DNA from: Bidens hawaiensis
Taxonomy: Eukaryota; Streptophyta; Magnoliopsida; Asterales; Asteraceae
DNA: 64,000 bases
Direction of reading: 5' to 3'
Assembly: GCA_021521415.1 (NCBI GenBank)
Contig: JAIQDT010004973.1
Location: forward strand, 1-64,000
Shown here: positions 40,256-49,640 of the stretch, one piece after another
Numbering within the stretch: the first letter of the stretch is position 1
Layout: each line of letters starts with the position of its first letter
The notes under the pieces: generated by a model
Seen by the model: the letters and a program-made list of their open reading frames with translations, nothing else
Databases searched by the model: none
Told to the model about the DNA's origin: nothing
Position numbers and translations under genes: made by a program

Positions 40256-40968
40256 TTATTTATCTGATTCTTTCGTAAGGTCATAAAATATTGAATGGAA
40301 GTCACCAAGACCGAATTTGTAATCCGATTCGGTGGTTCTACTCATACTCAGTTTTTTCTCCGGCTCGGTGAACATACCCCTTTGGCGATACTGGCAAGAT
40401 TTCGAACGGGCCGCGAGTGGCGTTAAGGCATAATTATTGAAACGATTCTTTCGTAGGGTCATAAAATACTGTATTGAAGTCTCCAAGACCGATTTTCTGA
40501 TCCGATTCAATGGTTCAACCCATACTCAGTTTTTCCTCCGGCTCGGTGAACATACCCTTTGATAATACTAGCAAAATTTCGAAAGGGTCGCTGGGTCGCG
40601 TCAGGGCATAACTATTGATTCGATTGTTTCGTAGGGTCATAAAATACTGTATGGAAGTCTCCAAGACCGAATTCCTGATCCGATTCAGTGGTTCGAACCA
40701 TACTCAGTTTTTCCTCCGGCTCGGTGAACATACCCCTTTGGCGATACTGGCAAGATTTCGAACGGGCCGCGAGTGGCGTTAAGGCATAATTATTGAAACG
40801 ATTCTTTCGTAGGGTCATAAAATACAGTATTGAAGTCTCCAAGACCGATTTTCTGATCCGATTCAATGGTTCAACCCATACTCAGTTTTTCCTCCGGCTC
40901 GGTAAACATACCCTTTGATAATACTAGCAAAATTTTGAAAGGGCCGCTGGGTCGCGTCAGGGCATAAC
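40256..40968 (+). repeat. Local dimeric duplication near the right edge of the satellite
   Basis: Two successive ~356-bp dimers (about 40256-40611 and 40612-40968) share private variants: ggcaagatttcgaacgggccgcgagtggcgtt, split here as ggcaagatttcgaacgg and gccgcgagtggcgtt, plus a cattgaaacgattc-type junction, ttcaatggttcaaccc and taccctttgataatacta. The surrounding monomers lack them. This is a small, separate amplification away from the homogenised core. Confidence 0.7.
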
Positions 40969-42610
40969 TATTGATCCGATTGTTTCGTAGGGTCATAAAA
41001 TACTGTATGGAAGTCTCCAAGACCGAATTCCTGATCCGATTCGGTGGTTCGAACCATACTCAGTTTTTCCTCCGGCTCGGTGAACATACCCCTTTGGCAA
41101 TACTGGCAAAAATTCGAACGACCCGCGGGGTGGCTTTAGGGCATAATTATTTTTCCGATTCTTTCGTAGGGTTATAAAATATTGTAGGGAAGTCACCAAG
41201 AAACGAATTTCTAATCAGATTCAGTGGTTCGACCCATACTTGGTTTTTACTCCGGCTCGGTGAACATTCCCCATTGGCAATACTGGCAAAATTTCGAACG
41301 ACACGTTGGGTGGCTTTATGGCATAATTATTTATCCGATTCTTTCGTAGGGTCATAAAATATTGTATGGGATTCACCAAGAACGGAATTTCTAATCCGAT
41401 TCTGTGGTTCGACCCATACTCAGTTTTTCCTCCGGCTCGGTGAACATAGCACTTTGGCAATACTGGCCAAATTTCGAATGTGCCGACGGGTGGTGTCAGG
41501 GCATAATTATTGATCTGATTCGTTCGTAGGGTCATAAAATATTGTATGAAAGTCTCCAAGACCGAATTTCTTATCCGATTCAGACGTTCGACCCATACTT
41601 AATTTTTGCTCCGTCTCGGTGAACATACCAGTTTGGCAATACAGGCAAAAATTCGAACGGGCCGCGGGGAGTCGTCTGGGCAAATTATTGATTCGATTCT
41701 TTCGTAAGGTCATAAAATATTGTATGGAAGTCTTCAAAACCGAATTTCTGATCCGATTTAGCGGTTCGACCCATACTCAGTTTTTCTTCCGGCTCGTTGA
41801 ACATACCCCTTTGGCAATACTGGAAAAATTTCGAACGACCCGCGGTGTGACATTTGGCCATAATTATTGATCTGATTCTTTCGTAGGGTCATAAAATATT
41901 GTATGGAATTCACCAAGACCGAATTTCTGATCCGATTCAGTGGTTCAACCCATACTCAATTTTTCTTCCGGCTCGAAGAACATACCCCTTTGGCAATGCT
42001 GGCAAAATTGTGAACGACCCGCGAGTGGCGTTAGGGCATATTTATTTATCTGGTTCTTTCGTAGGGTTATAAAATATTGTATTGAAATCTCCAAGAAGAA
42101 TTTCTGATCTGATTCAGTGGTTCGACCCATACTCAGTTCTTCCTCCGGCTCGGTGAACATACCCCTTTAGCAATACTAGCAAAATTTCGAACGGGCCCCG
42201 GGTTGGCGTCAGGGCATAATTATCGATCCGATTCTTTCGTTGGGTGATAAAATATTGTGTGGAAGTCTCCAAGACCGAATTTCTGATCCGATTCAGTGGT
42301 TTGACTCATACTCAGTTTTTCCTCCGGCTCGGTGAACATACCCCATTGGCAATACTGGCAAAATTTCGAACGGCCCGCAGGGTGGCTTTAGGGCATAATT
42401 ATTGATCCGATTATTTCGTAGGGACATAAAATATTGTATGGAAGTCACCAAGAATCGAATTTCTAATCCGATTTAGTGGTTCGACCCATACTCAGTTTTT
42501 TCTTTTACGGGTCCCGAGGTGGCGTCAAGGCGTAATTATTGATCCGATTTTTTCGTAGAGTCATAAAATAATGTATGGAAGTTTCCAAGACCGAATTTCT
42601 GATCCGATTC

Positions 42611-44200
42611 GGGTGTTTAAGGGGGTATTTTGAGTTGGAGTTCTACCCAATTTGCTTTATTTTGGAGTTATACCTTCCTCCTCTTATGCCATAGCGGTTG
42701 TTGTGGGGTGCTAGATAGAGGGTGAGAAACCCGTAGTTGCTCCCCTCCTTCGTGTGTGAGGGGTTTGGTCTTTGATTTTTGCTCTAACTCATCTCGAGTC
42801 GGGGTCTTTAGGGGTCCGTTGTCTTTTGTGATTTGTTTGTTTTCTATTCTCGTGTGTGCATGGCTACCATAAATAGAATTCGAAACGTAAATACAGGAGG
42901 GCTTGGTCCTAGCTCCACTTACGGTTTAAGGCCATGCCCCTTTAAGCATTTCCACGAGTGTAAGGATGGTAGACCTAGATCATCGGGGTTTTTCCGCCTA
43001 CTTGAGCACGTGCAAAGTACCCATTTCAAAACGGATACTCGGAAGAACCTTTTAAAAGATGCTATCTCCAAGGTTTAGACCTTTTCATAGATGTTGGGGA
43101 AGCCTTTCGAGCGGGGGATAAATGGTTATGTGGGAGGTGCATGACGTTGCATGCCCTTAGCAGGGGGTGCAAGCATGCTGATGGTGTCTATTCTTTTTCT
43201 GTGGATTCTGGAAATGCTGGAGAATTCATCGTTGGGATCCAGAAACCTAATCGTGTGTCTGTGGATAGGGACCCAGGTCCATCTGTAGGAGTGGTTGGGG
43301 ATGTATCCCTTTTGGAACGGGTTTTCTCCCTTCCCATTTAAACGGTTAAGAGCATCCCCCCAAGTTGTCGTTTGGCGTTTGCTCAGACTTTGGCATGCGC
43401 TTTACGCATGGTAGTGGATTCACGAGGCTCGATTGAGAATTGGGTCAAATACTATTTTTGCCGCGTTGTACTTTAAGGGTGGTGAAACCTTCCACTAGGC
43501 AGGAACGCAGGTCAGGGAATCGAAAGTCTTTGCAATGTAGTAGCATTCAGCAAGCACTTGCGGTGTGGAAAGATGGATCTGGTTTTGTTGACTTGGTTCT
43601 TTCTCTCTTTGATAACGTGGGGGAATCACTTTTTCTAAAAGAGAGGTGGGAGGGGAGGAGGGTTCTGAAAACAGCCTCAATATTAAACAATGTCTCAGGA
43701 AAGTCAGGGATGGTCATTTCACAGCTGCAGTCAAGGTATTATGCTCAAGTGGGGTTGCCCCTCTCGGAGATTCAACCATGAAAACCCTCATTGATAAACA
43801 CCCAGTGGTGCCGCCTCCGTCCTTGCCTTCTAGCTCTGTCGCCCTGCCTACTCTCTCTGTGGATGGGGACTGTGTGCTTAGATGTATCCGATCATTTCCT
43901 AAAGGGACCTCATGCGGGAGAGACGGGATGCGGGCGCAACACTTGTTGGACGCTCTTAGTGGTGAGGGATCAGTGACTTCCATGGGTCTACTCTCAGCCA
44001 TCACTGAAGTCGTCAAGTTATGGCTAGGGGGTCTGTGCCCCAAGGTGCTCGCTGAGTTTATTGCTTCGGCCCCCCTTACCCCTTTATTAAAGCCGGATAA
44101 TGGAATTCGGCCCATTGCTGTAAGGGCTATCTGGCGTAGGTTGGTTTCTAAAGTGGCTATGAAGATGGTTGGGAAAGAAATGACTCAGTATTTAGGGGAC
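42611..44200 (+). pseudogene. Non-LTR-type retroelement, 5' part (zinc-finger-like region and start of RT)
   Basis: Satellite stops in gatccgattcgg and unrelated sequence begins. From the ATG at 42860 the reading frame gives a Cys/His-rich stretch (CPFKHFHECKD, then HVQSTH), and around 43125-43190 a second one (CGRCMTLHALSRGCKH). Both could be zinc fingers. Frames break repeatedly. From 43646 a long open stretch reads into the N-terminal part of a reverse transcriptase: GTSCGRDGMRAQHLLDAL, then PLTPLLKPDNGIRPIAV and RRLVSKVAMKMV, the fingers-region motifs of LINE-like RTs. It runs to 44200, where copia copy 2 interrupts it. The frame continues at 52045. The exact clade is unclear to me. Confidence 0.8.
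44196..44200 (+). repeat. Target-site duplication of copia copy 2, left (GGGAC)
   Basis: GGGAC directly precedes the TGTTGG start of the 5' LTR and is repeated directly after the 3' LTR at 52040-52044. Five-base duplications are standard for copia integrases. Confidence 0.95.
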
Positions 44201-44672
44201 TGTTGGTACATAGATGTCAGTAGTTCATATGTCTAATGTCTGTAATCGAGTCTGTAATATTGTTTATGTAATTGTTTGTTTAGAAGCGAAGTTGTTGACA
44301 AGTTCGCTTAGGCGAACTTGTTAACCAAGCGAAGTTGTTGACAAGTTCGCCTAGGCGAACTTGTTGAACGAGCGAAGTTATAGACAACTTCGCCTGAGGC
44401 GAAGTTGTCGTGTATTTAAATAGTTTACGGCTTACTGTTTAAGGTTAATCAGTAGTTAGAGTTTTTGGTTGATCGAGTTGGTTGTAATTCAGTAAGTCTA
44501 CTGACGTGAGTCTGTAAGTAACACGGTTCGAGTTATCAATATAACGTGTGGTTGTTCGTATCGTGTGTACGTGTGTTCGTGAGCTAATATTCTACGTCCG
44601 TAACGATCTATACAGGGATTCCGCACCTGTGTATATCGGGATATCTCGTGTGATCCGTCCAGGGAACCTACA
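44201..44672 (+). repeat. 5' LTR of copia copy 2 (472 bp)
   Basis: Starts TGTTGG, ends CCTACA. It contains eight gcgaagtt/aagttcgc-type motifs as facing pairs between about 44282 and 44410, immediately followed by a TATA-like box. It differs from the 3' LTR at four positions (G/T near 44220, G/A near 44296, C/T and T/C farther right). Confidence 0.97.
44413..44422 (+). promoter_or_regulatory. TATA-like box in the 5' LTR
   Basis: The sequence tatttaaata lies just downstream of the palindromic motif cluster. The LTR of copy 1 has gtatttaa at the equivalent place. The expected transcription start is some 30 bp downstream. This is inferred from position and sequence only. Confidence 0.5.
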
Positions 44673-45237
44673 ATTGGTATCAGAGCTTTTGCTCGATTGT
44701 GTGGTTCGGGATATTCACGCGGGTGTAGAATTCGTTCCATTTCGGGTATTACCGGGACGAGTTTTTGGTGTTTTTGCTCATTCTAGCTTCCTACCAGTGT
44801 GTTTAAGCCTTCAAACCGTCAAAATCGTCGTTAAAATCCGTTTTTTCATATCTGCAAAAAGTTCAAGTTCGTCAGGCGAAGTTGCTGTTCATCAGGCGAA
44901 GTTGCCGTCAGGATACGTAGGGTTTCAGCGAAGATATAAGGAGAAGCGAAGTTATTCACAACTTCGCCTACCTCCTCAACTTCGCCTAACTCAGCGAAGT
45001 TATCCTCAAGTTCGCCTAGCTCAGCGAAGTTCTAATCAAGTTCGCTTACTTTCTAAGTTCGCTTAGCCTAAGCGAAGTTATTCTCAACTTCGCCCAGTCA
45101 CGCGAATTTAAGAAGAATCCAGCGAAGTTATTACTTAAGCGAAGTTATCCTTAACTTCGCCTATAGTACTGTTTCGAAGAAATTTTTTAACTTCGCCCTT
45201 TTCAGAATTTTTCCGGGTTTCTTAGTCTTCAAGAAGG
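44673..45237 (+). other. 5' leader of copia copy 2, rich in inverted motifs
   Basis: This is a 565-bp untranslated leader between LTR and gag ATG. From about 44875 to 45200 it holds some sixteen copies of gcgaagtt, aacttcgc and the variant pair gcgaactt/aagttcgc. Many face each other over 4-8-bp spacers (for example gcgaagttattcacaacttc). The motif matches the LTR and pre-ORF3 clusters. The packaging signal would be expected in this region, but I cannot assign it. Confidence 0.75.
44675..44686 (+). promoter_or_regulatory. Primer binding site (initiator Met tRNA)
   Basis: The sequence tggtatcagagc starts two bases after the LTR end. It is complementary to the 3' end of plant initiator methionine tRNA, the usual copia primer. 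Confidence 0.93.
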
Positions 45238-46605
45238 ATGTCGTCGATCAACATTTCAGAGCTTGTTAAGATGGAAGTTGAAGCGGGGTCAGCTACAAAG
45301 GCCCCAAGGTTGCTGAAGGGAATCGACTTTGTTGCGTGGAAGGATCGGTTCATACAGTATGTTAAGTATCAGGATGCAAAAATGTGGGTATGCATCCAAG
45401 ATGGATATATTCCACCGATCATGGAGTATGAGGGTCGAGACCAAATCAAGAAATACAGTAAAATGGAAGAAGAGGAGAAGAAGATGTATGAAGCCGAAAG
45501 CAAGGCTCATGCTGCAATCACAATGGCTCTTCCACAGGAGATCCTCCATACATTCAGAAAGTATACATCAGCTAGAGAGCTTTGGGAAGCTCTTGAGAGC
45601 AGATTTGAAGGAAACGTAGGTATTCGGGCTTCAAAGATAAAGTTGCTCAAGACTCAATTTTCAGTCTTTAAGTACTTGAAGAACGAATCTCTTGATGATA
45701 TTATCACTCGATATTATCATCTAATGACTGAATTGAGTAACTACTCCATTTCATACCGAGAAGAAGAGATTGTGGAGAAACTTCTCGATGCTCTCCCACC
45801 AAAATGGGAGATGTATACTGTACTGATGAGAGAAGACAAGGACTTCTCTACTTATGATCTTGAAACCACGGTCAACAAGCTCAGAACTTTTGAGCTTAAT
45901 ATGGTAAGAAAAGAAACATCTATGGATCAGGTTCAAGATCCAGGCATGTACGGTGCCAAAGTGAACTCCAATACAAGTTCTAAGACTGATTCTGCCGCCT
46001 ACTACTCGAAGGGTGAGTCGGGTGCCAATTCTTCACAGGAGGGGCATGTGTCAGTAAACTCAAATGGGGATGTTTGCTTTGTTGCGGGTGGATCAAGTGG
46101 TACTCAACAGACAGCAAGCCAGAGTAGTGGATCTTCAAGTTCCTCAAGCAATAATTACTCTAAAATGCCAATGAGCGTCAAATCTGCTGAAGAGCAGTTT
46201 GGCCGCTACGCTTCATTTATTGCTTCATATGAAAACTATATTCAAGGAAAGGTGGTTGATCCAGCGATGCTAGATGAAGACTACGACCAGATCGATGCTG
46301 ATGATCTGGAGGAAATGGATTTACAATGGCAGATGGCCATGATAGTGAGGAGAGTGAAGAAATTTATGAGAAAGACGGGGAGAAAGTTTGTTGGTGGCAG
46401 GCCAGGGTTCGACAAGTCTAAGGTGAGGTGCTATAACTGTCAACAAAACGGGCACTTTGCCAAAGATTGCAGAAACGAGCGAGTTGAACGTGGTCAGGGC
46501 CGGTCTGCACAGCACACTGGGAGTACTAAAGAAGTCAATGCCATGCTGTCCAGAGAAGCAGGTGAATACAACTGGAACCTGCATTTGAATGAAACTAGTG
46601 AATAG
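45238..46605 (+). CDS. Copia gag, N-terminal part (455 aa)
   Basis: The ATG at 45238 opens a frame with a typical copia gag core: KGIDFVAWKDRFIQYV, then FRKYTSARELWEALESRFEG, YYHLMTELSNY and LLDALPPKWEMY. A Ser-rich linker follows, and a CCHC knuckle CYNCQQNGHFAKDC lies at residues 398-411. The frame ends in a TAG (46603-46605). The same frame reopens three codons later at ATG 46612 and continues with sequence that is contiguous in copy 1. The TAG is therefore either a mutation or a site for readthrough or re-initiation. Gag forms the particle and binds RNA. Confidence 0.92.
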   Translation: MSSINISELVKMEVEAGSATKAPRLLKGIDFVAWKDRFIQYVKYQDAKMWVCIQDGYIPPIMEYEGRDQIKKYSKMEEEEKKMYEAESKAHAAITMALPQEILHTFRKYTSARELWEALESRFEGNVGIRASKIKLLKTQFSVFKYLKNESLDDIITRYYHLMTELSNYSISYREEEIVEKLLDALPPKWEMYTVLMREDKDFSTYDLETTVNKLRTFELNMVRKETSMDQVQDPGMYGAKVNSNTSSKTDSAAYYSKGESGANSSQEGHVSVNSNGDVCFVAGGSSGTQQTASQSSGSSSSSSNNYSKMPMSVKSAEEQFGRYASFIASYENYIQGKVVDPAMLDEDYDQIDADDLEEMDLQWQMAMIVRRVKKFMRKTGRKFVGGRPGFDKSKVRCYNCQQNGHFAKDCRNERVERGQGRSAQHTGSTKEVNAMLSREAGEYNWNLHLNETSE

Positions 46606-46611
46606 GCAAAT

Positions 46612-47868
46612 ATGGCTAAGGTTGAGAATGAAGAACGTGAGAAGACTACCGGAGAAGAGAAAGCTACTGGTAAGGAAAAAGCTTTCATGGCAGATAACAA
46701 TGATCAAATCTCCGAGGTAAGTTCCAAATCTATTTGTACTAAATGTGAGAATTTGTCTGAGCAACTTTCTACCATAACTGATCAGTATGTTCGTTTAGAT
46801 GCTGAATTTAAAACTCTGAAAGAAGATCATCACTTTACGAAAGCAAGAGAAAACAGTTACAAAGTTAAAATAAAAGCATGTGAAAAAGATGTTAAAAGCT
46901 TAAAAACTAAACTTGCTGAAAAAATTGAAGTAATTGATCTAAGTTATGAGGTTTTAGAAGAAAAGACTAAATTGATTGCTGAACGAGAAAAACAGATTGC
47001 TGACCACCAGGTGAAAGTGGTGGAACTGAACCGAAAACTAGAACAGTTCAGAAATTCCTCAGCTATTCTTGATCACCTTGTTAGTGATCAAGGTACCTCT
47101 ACAAAGAGAGGAGGAATTGGTTATCACGAGGTTCCACCACCGTATAACCACAATTACACTTTTAACCCTAGTGTTCAGAAATCTGCTGATTTTGAAGTTC
47201 CTCAGACAGTTCCAATCAAGGTTACGAGTTTAGAACCAAGTGTTAGTAGTGGCGAAACGAGTTCGCCTGTTTCAAGTGTGAAAATTTCTGTTACGAGTCC
47301 AGTCTCATCGGATTCGGATAAGTTGTCCGAATCGGGTAAGACAAAAGAGAAGGTAGTGTTACCCACTGGTGGAGAAAAAGATAAAACTTCTAAAAAGAAT
47401 ACTCCACTCAACCCGTACGTCCCACCTTATGTGAGACGAACGGCCAGTAACACAGCCTCTACATCCAAAACAACATTTGAAAAGAAAATGGAATATAGGT
47501 GTTGTTTTAGGTGTAATAAGTTAGGACATCTTGTTGCAGATTGTCCTCTGACGCCGAAATTCAGAGGCGTGAGGCCTATTAAAACTGAGCATAAGCTTAA
47601 TGGTAATTTTAAAAATGAAAACCCTTCAAAGTTTCAAAATGTAACTAATTCATGTTTTCAAAGAAACAAACCTCAGTTTTACAATGCTAATCACCAAACC
47701 GTAAGATATAATACTGTCAATACACATAGGTTTGGAAGGCCTCACACTCAATTTCCAAGGAGATTTCCTAATAGGACTGACAGGAATTATCCAAATGCTA
47801 ACTTTGGAAAGCAGAAGTACGGGATGTATAGATCCAAGACCAATTGGTCTTGGGTCCCTCGATTCTAA
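46612..47868 (+). CDS. Copia gag, C-terminal part with coiled coil and second zinc knuckle
   Basis: This is the same frame as 45238-46605, separated only by one TAG codon. Residues about 40-150 form a strongly charged heptad pattern (LSYEVLEEKTKLIAEREKQI and neighbours), probably a coiled coil. An S/T/P-rich linker follows, with the PPYNHNYTFNP and NPYVPPYVRR motifs shared with copy 1. A second CCHC knuckle, CFRCNKLGHLVADC, lies at residues 298-311, and the tail is basic and Asn-rich. The frame ends TAA at 47866-47868, inside the pol overlap. Coiled-coil Gags are known in Sireviruses. That parallel is from memory. Confidence 0.85.
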   Translation: MAKVENEEREKTTGEEKATGKEKAFMADNNDQISEVSSKSICTKCENLSEQLSTITDQYVRLDAEFKTLKEDHHFTKARENSYKVKIKACEKDVKSLKTKLAEKIEVIDLSYEVLEEKTKLIAEREKQIADHQVKVVELNRKLEQFRNSSAILDHLVSDQGTSTKRGGIGYHEVPPPYNHNYTFNPSVQKSADFEVPQTVPIKVTSLEPSVSSGETSSPVSSVKISVTSPVSSDSDKLSESGKTKEKVVLPTGGEKDKTSKKNTPLNPYVPPYVRRTASNTASTSKTTFEKKMEYRCCFRCNKLGHLVADCPLTPKFRGVRPIKTEHKLNGNFKNENPSKFQNVTNSCFQRNKPQFYNANHQTVRYNTVNTHRFGRPHTQFPRRFPNRTDRNYPNANFGKQKYGMYRSKTNWSWVPRF

Positions 47869-48482
47869 TCCTTTGCTTTATTGTGCAGGAACAGTTGAAC
47901 AGGGCTGCCCACAGTCTTTGGATTGTAGATAGCGGCTGTTCCCGGCACATGACGGGTAACAAATATTTGTTACACGACTTAAAACTTGTTCAAGGAGCGA
48001 GAGTTAGTTTTGCTGGTGAAAGTGGAGGAAGAATTACGGGAAAAGGAACGGTGTCCAATGGGAAGATGACACTTGAGAATGTGAATTTTGTAGAAGAGCT
48101 GAAGCACAATCTGTTGAGTGTGTCGCAGATTTGTGATAAGGAGTATACTTTTCATTTCACGAAGAATGAGGCGATCGTGTTGAAGCCTGGTTTTCAGATA
48201 CCAGACGAGTGGATAGTGATGACAGCTCCACGTGATACAAATACGTATGTGATGGATATGAGGTCTACTGAAATGGCCTTGGGAGAATCATGTTTAATGA
48301 CGAAAGCAAGCGAATCAGAATCCGAACTATGGCACAGGAGGATGGGGCACATTCATCTTCGAAAGATGAACCACATTGTCAAAAATGGGCTTGTGATGGG
48401 CGTTCCCTTGAAAAGTTTTAACTTTGAAGACAAATGTATGGCAATGCAAGAAGCAAACTTCAGTCGCAATCTCAACCTGTGA
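47844..48482 (+). pseudogene. Copia protease and truncated pre-integrase domain
   Basis: This frame lies in the -1 frame relative to gag and overlaps its end by about 25-35 bp. The last upstream stop in this frame is at 47829-47831. DSGCSRHMTG with catalytic D29 is intact, unlike in copy 1. The GAG-pre-integrase His motif (LWHRRMGHIHLRKMNH) is intact, but the following Cys pair and the whole integrase catalytic core are missing. The sequence jumps into RNase H at about 48440, in another frame, and ends there. Just upstream of the protease the sequence tttgctttattgtgcag resembles a 3' splice site and is conserved in copy 1 (about 2115-2131). Confidence 0.85.
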
Positions 48483-48810
48483 GGCAGAATACATGGCAGC
48501 ATCCAACTGCTGCTCTCAGGTTCTTTGGATACAACAACAATTGCGCAACTATGGTCTGAATTTCTTACTTACTCCTATTTGCATTGATAACACAGCTGCT
48601 ATCTCAGTAACTAACAATCCCGTGAAACATAGTAAAACTAAACACATTGACATACGTCATCATTTCATACGGGATTGTGCTGAGAAGAAACTGATAATTC
48701 TTGAAAAGGTGGATACGCTTGATAATTTCGCTGATTTATACACTAAAGCGTTTGACAAATCCAGATTTCAAAACCTTATTGAACTGAATGGGATGATCAA
48801 TCCCGAGTAA
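48424..48810 (+). pseudogene. Copia RNase H, C-terminal remnant
   Basis: From about residue 8 the frame reads [20 protein letters not shown], then CIDNTAAISV and [18 protein letters not shown], ending ELNGMINPE. It matches the last 120 residues of copy 1 pol. The first RNase H aspartate (TDSDYGG in copy 1) and all of RT are absent. The join contains tgcaagaa, which occurs in copy 1 at both presumed breakpoints (about 2689 and 5062), so the deletion of about 2.4 kb probably used this microhomology. Confidence 0.88.
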
Positions 48811-49572
48811 CCATGTTTTTCTTGTTTATTTAAAAAAAAAAAAAAAAAAAAAACGTCACTAATCGCTTAAAATTATGTCGGTTACATTAATTTGAAGGAC
48901 TTGTCTTCGGATATGTTTTGGTCCTCATTTTCTACTTGTAGATTTTGAGGATAGCCATTAACCAGATTACTGATAGTGACCGGGGCGGTTTATGATGAGT
49001 TTTTCTTTCTTTCGCTTAAAATTAGTCGATCATACTTAGTTAGAAGGACACATACTAGTATGTGGTCGGTCCAGCTGATCCATTGGATCTTCGGGATAGC
49101 CGTTTACCTGAAGACTTTGTTTTGGTCGGGGCGATTTTTGTTTAAATTTTGCCAAGGGAAATGAAATTATTTTTCAAGTCTGTTACTTCGTAAGAAGTTC
49201 GTTAGCTATGTTAAACGGAAAATTGATCCAACCTTGGAAAATGATAGATATACTAATTCTGTGTGCTTAACTAGTGATGTTATTAGGCTTAAAAGGCTTT
49301 AGGACAGCCATTGTATGTCATGGTAACTTTTAATGGTGCGTAAAAGTAGACGTGATACAAACTAATTTTACTTGATTTTACGTGGAAACTCCTTAAGAGT
49401 TTTGCGTGTCTTCATATGTATATCTTTCCGAATAATAGGCAGAAAAGTGATTACTCAGTCATACACGAGCCCATGTGTGTTCTGATTCCCGTGAAGATAG
49501 CGTCTCAAGATACTGCAGTGATCCAGATTCGGGACTTGCAGTTAATTTCTACTCTGAAGTCTATGTTTGTTA

Positions 49573-49640
<68 letters not shown>

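Larger units (their letters stand above)
11008..42610 (+). repeat. Satellite array, ~179-bp monomer, about 176 head-to-tail copies
   Basis: The monomer recurs every ~179 bp throughout, in one orientation. Constant blocks are ccgattctttcgtagggtc, ataaaatactgtatggaagt, gaccgaatttctgatccgat, acccatactcagtttttcct, cggctcggtgaacatacccc and gcaatactggcaaaatttcg, then the variable gggccgcgggg/ccacgagg segment and gcgtcagggcataattatt. Because 179 is not a multiple of 3, each monomer yields short chance ORFs of about 60 codons on both strands. I regard none of these as genes. The monomer length is close to that of many plant centromeric satellites, but I do not recognise the family. The array has higher-order structure inside, listed separately, and a diverged right flank (about 39.5-42.6 kb). 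Confidence 0.97.

Noticed and set aside
11041..42600. Dozens of 60-100-residue ORFs on both strands with similar sequences (MIRFFRRVIKYC..., MTLRKNRINNYALTPPRG...)
   Set aside because: They recur with the 179-bp monomer, occur on both strands over the same bases, and change length with indels in the satellite. They are chance ORFs of a tandem repeat, not a gene family.
11008..42610. CENP-B-box-like sequence in the monomer (ttcgaacggg)
   Set aside because: The CENP-B box needs TTCG, four bases, A, two bases, CGGG. Here the TTCG and CGGG are too close together, so there is no match.
11008..42610. CRISPR-like array of repeats
   Set aside because: Repeats are contiguous 179-bp satellite monomers without unique spacers, in a eukaryotic genome with introns.
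42860..43080. Host C2H2 zinc-finger gene
   Set aside because: The Cys/His-rich stretch is followed within the same insertion by reverse-transcriptase motifs, and its frame is broken. It is better explained as the N-terminal part of the retroelement.
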